In this document: positions 18,615 to 26,985 of the stretch, piece after piece
How positions within the stretch are numbered: position 1 is the stretch's first letter
How the letters are laid out: every line of letters starts with the position of its first letter
Assembly (NCBI RefSeq): GCF_004745805.1
Contig: NZ_SRLQ01000024.1
Span: forward strand, 1-64,000
Source of the DNA: Mycolicibacterium sp. CH28
Lineage (GTDB): Bacteria > Actinomycetota > Actinomycetes > Mycobacteriales > Mycobacteriaceae
Direction: 5' to 3'
DNA: 64,000 bases
Notes under the pieces: model-generated
What the model was told of the DNA's origin: nothing
What the model saw: the letters and a program-made list of their open reading frames with translations, nothing else
Database searches by the model: none
Translations under genes and position numbers: made by a program

Positions 18615-19366
18615 CCGCAGTTGCTGTTCTGACCGAACGCATGGTGCGCAACACCCTGCGGGTCGACCTGCCATTCGCCGTCTTGGCGCCCGCCGGTAAC
18701 TTCATCATCTTCAACCTCGCGTTGCGCAACGTGATCGACACTGGCGGGATCGGCTACCCCCAATACCTACTGCCCGTGATCATCGTCCAGGTCACGTTGC
18801 TCGGCGCACTGACAACCGTCGACCGAGCGGCCAGAGACCATCAGTCCGAACTCGGGCTGCGACTGCGCACATTGCCCATCCCCACAGTGGCCCCGCTGAT
18901 GGCTCGCATGACGTACTGCCTCATTCGCGGGGTCATCGCCCTAGTCGCCACGGTTGCCGTCGGTTACGCATTCGGCTTCCGCATGCTCGGAGGACTCGGC
19001 CACCTGGCAGTCTTCACGTTTCTCGTGCTGGCATTGACCCTGGCACTATCACTTGCCGCGGACGCGACGGGGGTAAGGATCTCAACTGCCGCGATCGGCC
19101 GGAACGGGGGGTCCAGTCAGGTCCTCCTTGTCCCCCAAATGATGCTGGTCATGCTGTCGACCGGGATGGCGCCGGTCGACTCGTTCCCCGAGTGGCTGCA
19201 TGGGTTCGTCCGTCACCAGCCTGTCTCAGTGGTTACCGACACCCTGCGCGGACTCGCCGCTGGCAATGTCGCGGTCAGCAGTCTGGTAAGCAGCTTCGCG
19301 TGGTGCCTCGGGCTGCTGGTGATCTTCGGGACGATCGCGGTGCGGACGCAGAGGCGAACGCGATGA
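18611..19366 (+). CDS. drrB: ABC-2 type transporter permease, DrrB-like
   Basis: A protein of 251 residues from GTG 18611, overlapping the ATPase gene by 4 bp. It has about six hydrophobic segments in the ABC-2 permease pattern, with a cytosolic DRAARDHQSELGLRLRTLPIP stretch after the second segment that matches the ATPase-coupling region of the family. It ends in an ATGA overlap with the next permease gene. It should form the membrane channel with DrrC. Confidence 0.9.
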   Translation: MTAVAVLTERMVRNTLRVDLPFAVLAPAGNFIIFNLALRNVIDTGGIGYPQYLLPVIIVQVTLLGALTTVDRAARDHQSELGLRLRTLPIPTVAPLMARMTYCLIRGVIALVATVAVGYAFGFRMLGGLGHLAVFTFLVLALTLALSLAADATGVRISTAAIGRNGGSSQVLLVPQMMLVMLSTGMAPVDSFPEWLHGFVRHQPVSVVTDTLRGLAAGNVAVSSLVSSFAWCLGLLVIFGTIAVRTQRRTR

Positions 19367-20163
19367 CCACCACAGCACCGCTTCGCAGCTCGCTGCTCTC
19401 CGAGAGTTTGGTAATCGCGGGCCAGCACTTCACCCATTGGCGCCGCGACCCGCTGGTGCCGATCCAATCTCTGGTATTCCCAACGTTTCTCCTGATCACG
19501 TACTACCTGCTTGTCGGCAAGTCGGTCATGAGAATCACCGGCACCGACAGCCTTTACGGCTTGGTGCCGACCTGCGCAATCGCCGGAGCGTTTTCGGGCT
19601 CGCTTGCGGTCGGCCTCACCCTTGCCTTCGAACGCGACACCGGCCTACTTAGCCGATTGTGGGCGTTGCCAGTGAGCCGCGCCAGCGCCCTGACCGGCAG
19701 GCTGATTGCAGAGGCGGTGCGGACACTGGTGAGTACCGCCTTGATCACCGCGGTCGGCATTGGGCTTGGTCTTCGTTTCCAGGGCGGCCCGCTCGCTTTG
19801 CTCCTGTACTTGCTCGTACCGGTGATGGTGGTTCTCGTCTTTGCGATGGCGGTGATAGCAGTCGCGGTGCGGTCCAAGGACGGCACCGTGCTCATCTGGC
19901 TAGGGCTGCCTGCCATCACCGCCGTGTTCGCCAGCTCCGGTTCTCCCCCTGTCGAATCGCTGCCCTCATGGATGTGGCCGCTGCTCCGATTCCAGCCGAT
20001 GGAGCCGATTGTGGAATCTATGCGGACGCTTGCCCACGGCGACCTGCCGTGGTGGCCGTTGCTCTGGGGCGTGCTCTGGACTGTTGGTGGTGCCGCAGTG
20101 GTCGGGCCGTTGGCAGTGCGCAGCTACCGAGCCGCTGCCGAATCGGGGGGCATCCGAGGTTGA
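19363..20163 (+). CDS. drrC: ABC-2 type transporter permease, DrrC-like
   Basis: A protein of 266 residues from ATG 19363, which overlaps the DrrB stop (ATGA). A longer reading from inside drrB is open but would not fit the family. Six hydrophobic segments follow the ABC-2 layout, and FERDTGLLSRLWALPVSRAS is the typical coupling segment. It completes the DrrABC exporter. Confidence 0.9.
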   Translation: MTTTAPLRSSLLSESLVIAGQHFTHWRRDPLVPIQSLVFPTFLLITYYLLVGKSVMRITGTDSLYGLVPTCAIAGAFSGSLAVGLTLAFERDTGLLSRLWALPVSRASALTGRLIAEAVRTLVSTALITAVGIGLGLRFQGGPLALLLYLLVPVMVVLVFAMAVIAVAVRSKDGTVLIWLGLPAITAVFASSGSPPVESLPSWMWPLLRFQPMEPIVESMRTLAHGDLPWWPLLWGVLWTVGGAAVVGPLAVRSYRAAAESGGIRG

Positions 20164-20391
20164 CGATTGTGGCGGCTACGCCGGCGGTCATGGATGTTGA
20201 TGATCCGGGCAGCGAAGTACGGGGAGACCGGTAATTACGCTTCAGCTCAAGCTCATTCGGCCGCTGCTCTGCGATGGTAGCTTTTCCTTCAACAATGATC
20301 TCTGCGAGCCGCCGGGGGTTGCCTTGACGAAGAGGTACGACAAGCGTAGGCCGAGTCGAGAAATTGCAGCGTCGATTCCCAGTGCCAGAGA

Positions 20392-21678
20392 ATGAGCGAC
20401 GAGGCAGAGCGGTTGGATCAGCCGATCGCCGCTCGGTGCAAGATCATGTACGCGATCGCCGGACTGCTCGTGCTGCTCTATATGGTGGCTTGGGTCGCAT
20501 TGGCGGTCCTTTTCGAACCGAACTTGCAGTTTTTCTCTTACTACGTGATCGATTACGAGCACGGTTTTATCCGACGTGGACTCGCCGGCGAGCTCCTGGA
20601 CCTCTTCTCCACTGACCTGTACTTCACCGGCCTCATGGTTCTGCGCTGGGTTGTCCCAGCTGTATTCGTTGCCAGCCTCGGAGCGGTGGCGTGGACAACA
20701 GCGGCGAGATTCGGCCGCTCCGAACGCAGACTGATGCTGGCCCTGCTCATTCCGTTGCTGCCGTTCGGCTTTGCGCGCGCAGTGTTGCTACCAACTCCCG
20801 ACCTTCTCGGCGAGGCAGCGCTCGCTGTATTCGCGCTGGTGCTGGTCTCCGCAAAGAGGGAACGACCGCTCGTCGTCGTTAGCGGCATTTACGGTATGAC
20901 GACGGCGACGCTGACGCTGATACATGAGGCAGTGCCGTTTCTGCAGGCGTTAGGCGCAGTCCTGGCAATTGTCGTTCTGGCGCAGAGTTCCATCAAAGGA
21001 CAGCGATTGAGTGTCCTTCTCGCCATAGCTCCTGGCTTGGTCGTGGCGCTGGCGTTAGCGTTGTTCGGAAGGGGAGACGCATCGTCGCAGTGCGCTCGGT
21101 TGCCACATAGGGCTATCGACTTCCCGATTACGCTGTCGCGCGATCAGGTACTGCGGGGCGAACACGCCTATACGGACTATCACGACTGGACTTGTCGGTT
21201 CATCACGGTGACTACGAGAAACAATCCGCTTGAGGGGTTCGGCCAGATCGGTTGGCTCCCTTGGATCGGGTCGATGTTGTCTGGGGTTGCCATTCTCGCC
21301 GTGACGTTGCTCTTGATCCGGGGTATTTCGGGCGTTCCGTTCGGAGGAATTCGCCGGGCTTTGCAAGGACGGCTCCTATGGATAATTCTTGCGGTGCTCT
21401 TATTGCTTCCGGTCTTCGCCACCACGTCGGATTGGACCCGATGGTGGGTAGCCATCTCGTTCGATGTGGGAGTGGTGTATCTGCTCTACTCGAGCCGTCG
21501 CCCTGAATCCTCTCAACCGGCCACCAGACGCACCCGGTTCTCCTTCGCGGTGGCGATCATCCTCCTAGCTGGCCTCCCAATCCTCGTTGGGATCAACGCT
21601 ACGCAGGCCGTCCAGCCAATGATCGCCCACTGCGATCAACTGGCAAGCGACCCGAAATGGGTAGGGATCTGCCCCTGA
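20392..21678 (+). CDS. Polytopic membrane protein of unknown function
   Basis: A protein of 428 residues from ATG 20392. About nine to ten hydrophobic segments are visible, the first at residues 18-42. A short conserved-looking motif, DYEHGFIRRGLAGELL, sits in the first external or cytosolic loop, and a long loop around residues 225-285 contains several His and Arg residues. This layout is seen in membrane proteins of polysaccharide loci, including GT-C-like and flippase-like proteins, but I do not recognise a catalytic signature. Its position after DrrABC suggests a role in transfer or export of the glycolipid. Its stop directly abuts that of the convergent glycosyltransferase gene. Confidence 0.75.
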   Translation: MSDEAERLDQPIAARCKIMYAIAGLLVLLYMVAWVALAVLFEPNLQFFSYYVIDYEHGFIRRGLAGELLDLFSTDLYFTGLMVLRWVVPAVFVASLGAVAWTTAARFGRSERRLMLALLIPLLPFGFARAVLLPTPDLLGEAALAVFALVLVSAKRERPLVVVSGIYGMTTATLTLIHEAVPFLQALGAVLAIVVLAQSSIKGQRLSVLLAIAPGLVVALALALFGRGDASSQCARLPHRAIDFPITLSRDQVLRGEHAYTDYHDWTCRFITVTTRNNPLEGFGQIGWLPWIGSMLSGVAILAVTLLLIRGISGVPFGGIRRALQGRLLWIILAVLLLLPVFATTSDWTRWWVAISFDVGVVYLLYSSRRPESSQPATRRTRFSFAVAIILLAGLPILVGINATQAVQPMIAHCDQLASDPKWVGICP

Positions 21679-22956
21679 TCAACTCCCGCGCGACAGTGCG
21701 AACTTCTCGACAAGGTCGGCCGCAGTGGCGACGCTGTCGGCGGGTTTGATCATCCGAGCGGCGAGTTGTTCGGCGCGAGTGAGGTATTCCGGTGCGAGGA
21801 TCGTCCGTAGATCCTGCACCAACGTGCTTTCAGTGGTGGCAACGTAACGACGGGAAGCGCCCACCTTGAGTTTCTTGAGTTGGGCTCCTCCACACCCCTG
21901 ATCGGGCAGCATCCAGAGGATCAGGGTAGGGCGCCCCGCGCGCAGCCCGGCGTGGGTGGTGCCCGAGCCTCCGTGGTGCACCACCGCGCGGCAAGCCGGG
22001 AGGATCGTCGCGTAGTTCATCGCCCCCGCTATCTTGACGTTGTCGAACTGCGGGACGCTGCTGAAGTCTGTCCAGCCCGCGCCAACCAATGCCCGCTCGC
22101 CCAATTGGGCGCAGGCGCCGGCGATCATGGCGATCGTGTCGGCGGCAGAGTCGACTGGCATGCTGCCGAAGCTGAAGAAGATCGGCGGCGTTCCCGCGGC
22201 AATCCACGATGCGATTTCGTCGTCCTGCTCGGCCGACAACTGCATCGTCAAGGATCCTACAAAGGGGCGCTGCGGCGGATCGTGGGCGTTCCACGCTGCC
22301 CATTCGAGGGCTAGTCCCGGCCAGCATGCTGCATCGTAGGCTTGGATCTCCATCGCCCCGCGGTCGGTCATCCGGCCCGTCCAGGGACCCGTGGCCCTTG
22401 GCAAACCCCATTCCGCACGTTCGGCGTCTTCATCGACTTTCTTCCCGCGCCAGGCCAACCAGTCCATCGCTTTCATCGCGGCGCGCACCAGCGGCGAAGG
22501 GAGGAACGGCACGAATACGCCGTTGACTCGCAAGGGGATGATCTGCAGCGTAGCCAACGGGGTGCCGCAATGCTCGGTGACGTTGGCAGCGACGTCCTCG
22601 TAGTTCATGCCAGTGAGCAGCAGGTCGGCCCCGTCCGCCAGCGATAGCAGCGTGGCCCTGGCATCCTCGCGGCACCGGGTGAGGGGTTCAGCAACCTCGC
22701 CCAGTAACCTGTTGAGTCGCTTGAGCTTCCATGGCTTGCTGAAAAGCAATGTCCAGAATTCGTGGTGCGGGTCATCGATGGACTGCAAAGTCGGTCCATA
22801 TGCGACGGCCTCAGGCCCAGCCGACTGGGCGAAGGTGACCATTTCGGGCGCGACTACCATGTGAACATCATGGCCGCGGCGGACCAACTCCCGGCCGATG
22901 GCCGCGAATGGTTCTACTTCGCCACGAGTTCCCCAGTTCGCCAACACGAATTTCAT
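21679..22956 (-). CDS. GT1 family glycosyltransferase
   Basis: A protein of 425 residues from ATG 22956 (MKFVLANWGTRGEVEP). The frame is open for a further 59 codons upstream, but these overlap the epimerase gene and do not fit the family. The donor site is the full form HHGGSGTTHAGLRAG followed by LILWMLPDQG, as in active GT1 enzymes. It is the last gene of a run with a nucleotide-sugar dehydrogenase and an SDR enzyme, so its donor may be a uronic acid or a sugar derived from one (inference from context). Confidence 0.9.
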   Translation of the reverse strand: MKFVLANWGTRGEVEPFAAIGRELVRRGHDVHMVVAPEMVTFAQSAGPEAVAYGPTLQSIDDPHHEFWTLLFSKPWKLKRLNRLLGEVAEPLTRCREDARATLLSLADGADLLLTGMNYEDVAANVTEHCGTPLATLQIIPLRVNGVFVPFLPSPLVRAAMKAMDWLAWRGKKVDEDAERAEWGLPRATGPWTGRMTDRGAMEIQAYDAACWPGLALEWAAWNAHDPPQRPFVGSLTMQLSAEQDDEIASWIAAGTPPIFFSFGSMPVDSAADTIAMIAGACAQLGERALVGAGWTDFSSVPQFDNVKIAGAMNYATILPACRAVVHHGGSGTTHAGLRAGRPTLILWMLPDQGCGGAQLKKLKVGASRRYVATTESTLVQDLRTILAPEYLTRAEQLAARMIKPADSVATAADLVEKFALSRGS

Positions 22957-22969
22957 CGGTGCCCTTGAC

Positions 22970-23968
22970 TTAAGGATTCCCGGCGGGATCTTCGAGGTAC
23001 CACGGGTTGGCCCGTGCCCACTCGATGGTACGGCGGATGCCTTCTTCGACATCGACCTGCAGGCGCCAGCCCAGCTCCCGCTGCGCTTTCGTCGAGTCCG
23101 GGATGCGACGGGGAATATCTTCGTAGCGACCACCGAAACACTCTGTCGTGTCGATAGGTTCGGCGGAGGACACCGAGTCGACGCTGGCGATCTTTATTGC
23201 CAGATCCACCGCATCACGCATGCTCGTCTCGACCATGCTCCCGATGTTGAAGGCTTCGCCGATCGCCGCCTCGCTATCGGCGGCAAGCAAGGTGCCGGCG
23301 ACCGCGTCATCGACGTAGGTGAAGCATCGGGTCTGGTCACCGGAGTCGTAGAGCAATGGCTGGCGGCCGTTGAGGATGCGGTGAATGGTCTGCGACACCA
23401 CGAATATCGGATTCTGTCGCGGGCCATACACATTGAAATAGCGGACCACCGTCACCGGTAATCCGTAAGCGGCGTGCATGGCGAACACCAGATGTTCGGC
23501 CATACCTTTGCTGGTGCTGTAGCTCCACCGGGCGGTCTTCGTCGAACCCAGCACCCGGTCGTCGTCTTCGGCGAACGGTGGGTTGGGATTCTTGCCGAAC
23601 ACCTCGGATGTGCTCGCGAACACCACGCGTATTCCGTTGCGCTGGCTCAGTTCCAGAACGTTACGCGTCCCGGTCACGTTCACGTCGAGGACCTGGAGCG
23701 GATCGTTCATATAGTTCTTGACGCCGACGACCGCCGCCAAGTGGAACACCGTGTCGACATCGGCAGTCAAGGCCTCCTCGAGGGCCGCCAGATCGGTGAC
23801 GTCGCCCTGCACGAATCGGAAGTTGGGGTTTCGGTCGAAGTCGATGCTGCGGTCACGGGTGTTCTTCGCGAAGTCGAAAATGGTGACGGTATCACCGCGT
23901 TCCAGCAGCGCGGTCACCAAATGCGAGCCGATGAAGCCGTAGCCGCCTGTCACGACGACATTGGACAT
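22970..23968 (-). CDS. NAD-dependent nucleotide-sugar epimerase/decarboxylase (extended SDR)
   Basis: A protein of 332 residues from ATG 23968. GGYGFIGSH is the NAD-binding loop, ASTSEVFG holds the catalytic Ser/Thr and a Glu, and YSTSK is the YxxxK pair. RYFNVYGPRQ follows. The TSEVFG and RWSYSTSK stretches recall UDP-glucuronate decarboxylases such as the ArnA domain, but also some 4-epimerases. With a UDP-sugar dehydrogenase 48 bp upstream, likely reactions are UDP-glucuronate to UDP-xylose or to UDP-galacturonate. Which is right cannot be decided here. Its stop is 13 bp from the next glycosyltransferase start. Confidence 0.85.
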   Translation of the reverse strand: MSNVVVTGGYGFIGSHLVTALLERGDTVTIFDFAKNTRDRSIDFDRNPNFRFVQGDVTDLAALEEALTADVDTVFHLAAVVGVKNYMNDPLQVLDVNVTGTRNVLELSQRNGIRVVFASTSEVFGKNPNPPFAEDDDRVLGSTKTARWSYSTSKGMAEHLVFAMHAAYGLPVTVVRYFNVYGPRQNPIFVVSQTIHRILNGRQPLLYDSGDQTRCFTYVDDAVAGTLLAADSEAAIGEAFNIGSMVETSMRDAVDLAIKIASVDSVSSAEPIDTTECFGGRYEDIPRRIPDSTKAQRELGWRLQVDVEEGIRRTIEWARANPWYLEDPAGNP

Positions 23969-24016
23969 AGTTGCTCTTTCGTTTTGCGTATGGGCTTACG
24001 GATATCGAGCAGCCGG

Positions 24017-25399
24017 TTAGCGACCGATCCCTTTGTAGACGAAGCCGGCCGCCCGTGCAGCCGCGGGGTCAAAGCTGTTGCGGCCATCGAGGAACACGCA
24101 ACCATCTGCGGCGAGATCCGCGAGCCGGACCAAGGGAATCTGGTGGAATTCCCGGTGACCTGCAAGGACAACCAGGGCGTCGGCATCCTTGACCGCGGAT
24201 TCGATGTCCGGGCTCAGCGGAATCTTTGTCACCGTGTGGGCTTCCTCGTCCAGCACCCACGGGTCATGGACGGACAGCTGGCACCCCGACTCTTCGAGCA
24301 GGGCGACAACGTATTTCGTGGGTGTGAGCCTGCAGTCGCCGGTGTTGTTCTTGAACGCGATGCCCAACACCGCGATCTTGCTGTTCTCGATGGTCTTGCC
24401 CTGGTCGGCCAACAACTGGGTGAGCAACCCATAGGTGTAGGTGGGCATCGTGTCGTTGACGGTTCTCGACGTCTTTGGCACGTGCAGGTCCAACCCCAAC
24501 GTCTCGCCCAGGTGGTTGACGAACCATGGATCCTTTGTCAGGCAATAGCCGCCAACGCCCATGCTGGGAGACAGGATGTTGACGTTGTGACTGCCCTTCG
24601 GCATCGAGTTGGCCGCGGCGATGACCTGCAATACGTCCATGTCGAGACGATCGCAAACTTTGGCGAGTTCGTTCGCCATCGCGATGTTGAGGTCGATCCA
24701 GAGGTTGTCGGCGAGCTTGACCATCTCGGCTGTCCGTGGGTCCTCGACGATGATGGACTCCAGCCCAAGGCCATGGCGCCAGAGGGTGGCGCAGCTGCGC
24801 GCGCTGCGTTCATCGACCGCACCGACTACGACGGGAATCGACGTGAGCTCCCGGATGGCTTGCCCTTCGGCGAGCCGCTCGGGGCAGAAGGCCAACCCGA
24901 AGTCGACCCCGGCTTTCAGCCCGGACGCCTCTTCCAGGATCGGCCGAACGAGAGTTTCGGTGGTATCGGGCGGCACCGTGCTCTTCAGGATGACAAGGTG
25001 GCCGGGGCGCAGATGTTCGCCGACGGCCCGCGCGGCGGCTTTGATGTCGTCAACGATGGGTTCGTAGTCCGGCCCGAGGGGTGTGCCGACCGTGACGATG
25101 ATGAAGTCGTTGTCGGCGACCACACCGAAATCCGATGTGGCGCGGAGGCGGCCGACCTGCACGCTTTCGGCGACGAGCTCCCCGAGCCCCGGCTCGGGCA
25201 CCGAGGTCCTGCCCTGGTTGATCTCGTCAACAATGTTCGGACGCACATCGATTCCCGTTACGGGCCAACCGCGGCCAGCCAGGACGGCGCCGATCACCGT
25301 GCCGATGTACCCGAAACCCACCACTGCGATCCCGGACCGCATACCACGAACCAGGAGGTCGATCTCAGCATCGCTTTGCCCGAACGCGCCTCTAGCCAT
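24017..25399 (-). CDS. UDP-glucose / UDP-HexNAc 6-dehydrogenase family
   Basis: A protein of 460 residues from ATG 25399; a TTG seven codons upstream is the other option, and an AAGGAG lies between the two. The N-terminal dinucleotide site is VVGFGYIGTVIG, substrate contacts are seen around KSTVPPDTTE and FCPERLAEG, and the catalytic Cys is in GVGGYCLTKDP. This family oxidises the 6-hydroxyl of UDP-sugars twice to give a uronic acid. GVGGYC is closer to the WecC-type form, so UDP-ManNAc or similar cannot be excluded. It stands in a likely operon GT1 - dehydrogenase - SDR - GT1. Some M. avium GPL serovars carry glucuronic acid, which would fit. Confidence 0.9.
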   Translation of the reverse strand: MARGAFGQSDAEIDLLVRGMRSGIAVVGFGYIGTVIGAVLAGRGWPVTGIDVRPNIVDEINQGRTSVPEPGLGELVAESVQVGRLRATSDFGVVADNDFIIVTVGTPLGPDYEPIVDDIKAAARAVGEHLRPGHLVILKSTVPPDTTETLVRPILEEASGLKAGVDFGLAFCPERLAEGQAIRELTSIPVVVGAVDERSARSCATLWRHGLGLESIIVEDPRTAEMVKLADNLWIDLNIAMANELAKVCDRLDMDVLQVIAAANSMPKGSHNVNILSPSMGVGGYCLTKDPWFVNHLGETLGLDLHVPKTSRTVNDTMPTYTYGLLTQLLADQGKTIENSKIAVLGIAFKNNTGDCRLTPTKYVVALLEESGCQLSVHDPWVLDEEAHTVTKIPLSPDIESAVKDADALVVLAGHREFHQIPLVRLADLAADGCVFLDGRNSFDPAAARAAGFVYKGIGR

Positions 25400-25537
25400 T
25401 GCCGTTCTTAGCTCCTTCAACTTGCCCGTGCGCGTCCTGAGAACGAACCGGGGCCCTCACGACATCGGCTGGTCGTTCGGCAGCCTAATCGAACATTGAC
25501 GCCTCGACGTGGGAATTCGGACGGCTAACAGAAATGA

Positions 25538-26809
25538 TCAAGTCGGCGTCTTCAGCCGGGCGAAATCTTCCACCCGATCAGCCGCGGCAGCGACGCTATC
25601 GGCACGCTTCGTCATCCGCGGGGCAATCTCGCGGGCGCGGGCCGCATACTCCGGGGCCAGAATCCGGCGCAGATCCTTGACCAGCGATTTCTCTGTGGTA
25701 GTCGAGAAGCGGCGCCCAGCGCCGACCCCGAGCCGTCTCAATTGAGCGGCGAAAAATGGCTGGTCGGGCAGTGTCCAGAGCACCAGCTGGGGAACCCCCG
25801 CTCGTAGGCACGCAGCCAGGGTGCCCGATCCGCCGTGATGCACAACCGCGCGGCACATCGGAAAGATCGTGGCGTAGTTCACCTGGCCGACAACCTTGAC
25901 ATTGTCAGAGTGTGGAATGTCGCCGTAATCGGTCCCCCCTGCAGCGACGACGGCGCGTTCACCCAACTCCGTACAGGTTGCGTCGATCATCGCGATCGTA
26001 TAGTCCGGCGATCCGACGGGCACGCTGCCGAACCCAAAGAAAATGGGCGGCGTTCCGTCGGCAATCCACGAGGCCACCTCGTCATCAGCATCGGTCGGCG
26101 AGGCCATCGCCAACGCACCGACAAACGGGCGTCGCGGTTCCCATTTCGCCCATTCGCGAGCTAGCCCGGGGAAGACCAGCCGGTCATAGGCCTGGATTTC
26201 CAGCGAATCTCTGCTGACGATGCGACGCGATGCGGGACCAGTGGCCTTGGGTAGTCCCAGTTCCCGGCGTTGGGCGTCCTCACCTGTGCGGGTTCCGCGC
26301 CACCCCGTCCAGTCGTTGACTGTCATCGCCAGTCGGCTCAGCGGTGCCGGTAGTACCGGCAGGAGCTGGCCGTGCACCCGGTACGGGAAGTAATGCAGGG
26401 TGACGAGCGGAATGTCGTAGGCTTCCGCGACGTTTGCGGCGGGCTGCTCGAAGATCAGGCCGGTCAGCAATAGATCGGCGCCTTCGGCCACCACCGAGGC
26501 CAGGGTCGTGGTCATGGCCGCCCAGCACTCCTCGGCGAATTGCGCCGTTTCGCGGGCCATCCGGTTGAGCTCTTTGAGCTTCCAGGGGGCGCGGCCATAG
26601 AGCGTGAAGTACTTCCACTGCAACTCCAGAATGTCCCTGGAGTCCAGTCCGTAGGCGACCGTCGGGAGTCCGGCCGCCTCGGCGAAGCCGACGAGGTTGG
26701 GCGGGACGACCACGCACACGTCGTGCCCTCTGCGCAGCAGCTCGCGACCGACCACCACGGCGGGTTCGATATCGCCGCGACCGCCGTAGCTGGACAGCAC
26801 AACTTTCAT
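25538..26809 (-). CDS. GT1 family glycosyltransferase
   Basis: A protein of 423 residues from ATG 26809 (MKVVLSSYGGRGDIEP). The donor-binding motif is HHGGSGTLAACLRAG followed by LVLWTLPDQP, a complete site. It should transfer a sugar during glycolipid assembly. It is the first gene of the minus-strand group that continues with the UDP-sugar dehydrogenase (138-bp gap). The 176-bp region to the divergent GMC gene holds the shared GMC leader. Confidence 0.9.
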   Translation of the reverse strand: MKVVLSSYGGRGDIEPAVVVGRELLRRGHDVCVVVPPNLVGFAEAAGLPTVAYGLDSRDILELQWKYFTLYGRAPWKLKELNRMARETAQFAEECWAAMTTTLASVVAEGADLLLTGLIFEQPAANVAEAYDIPLVTLHYFPYRVHGQLLPVLPAPLSRLAMTVNDWTGWRGTRTGEDAQRRELGLPKATGPASRRIVSRDSLEIQAYDRLVFPGLAREWAKWEPRRPFVGALAMASPTDADDEVASWIADGTPPIFFGFGSVPVGSPDYTIAMIDATCTELGERAVVAAGGTDYGDIPHSDNVKVVGQVNYATIFPMCRAVVHHGGSGTLAACLRAGVPQLVLWTLPDQPFFAAQLRRLGVGAGRRFSTTTEKSLVKDLRRILAPEYAARAREIAPRMTKRADSVAAAADRVEDFARLKTPT

Positions 26810-26925
26810 CGCCGGTCCCGGCCTCTCGATCGTCCTGAATGCACACCGTCAAGAGCACGGACATTATTACCCGCATTTCGACGTGCCACTAAGTGTTCGG
26901 CAATGCGCGCGGCTCAACGTTGGTA

Positions 26926-26940
26926 CGATCCCGAATCGCC
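26926..26940 (+). repeat. GMC leader repeat, copy 1
   Basis: CGATCCCGAATCGCC is shared with 39431-39445. Similarity continues imperfectly through the ribosome site to the start of both GMC genes, so gene and leader were duplicated together. Confidence 0.6.
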
Positions 26941-26985
26941 GAGCCCAGGCGAATCTTTGGGCCATCACGTTGAGGGAGCTCCATT

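Noticed and set aside
21676..21681. Convergent stop codons with no gap (TGA next to TCA)
   Set aside because: Unusual, but such close convergent ends occur in compact genomes; I see no functional signal in it.
22957..23133. 59-residue N-terminal extension of the GT1 gene at 21679
   Set aside because: It overlaps the upstream epimerase gene, and all paralogues start at the MKxVLA methionine.
23474..25411. Plus-strand frame of 645 codons
   Set aside because: It is antisense to the UDP-sugar dehydrogenase and SDR genes, which have full motifs; the antisense product has none.
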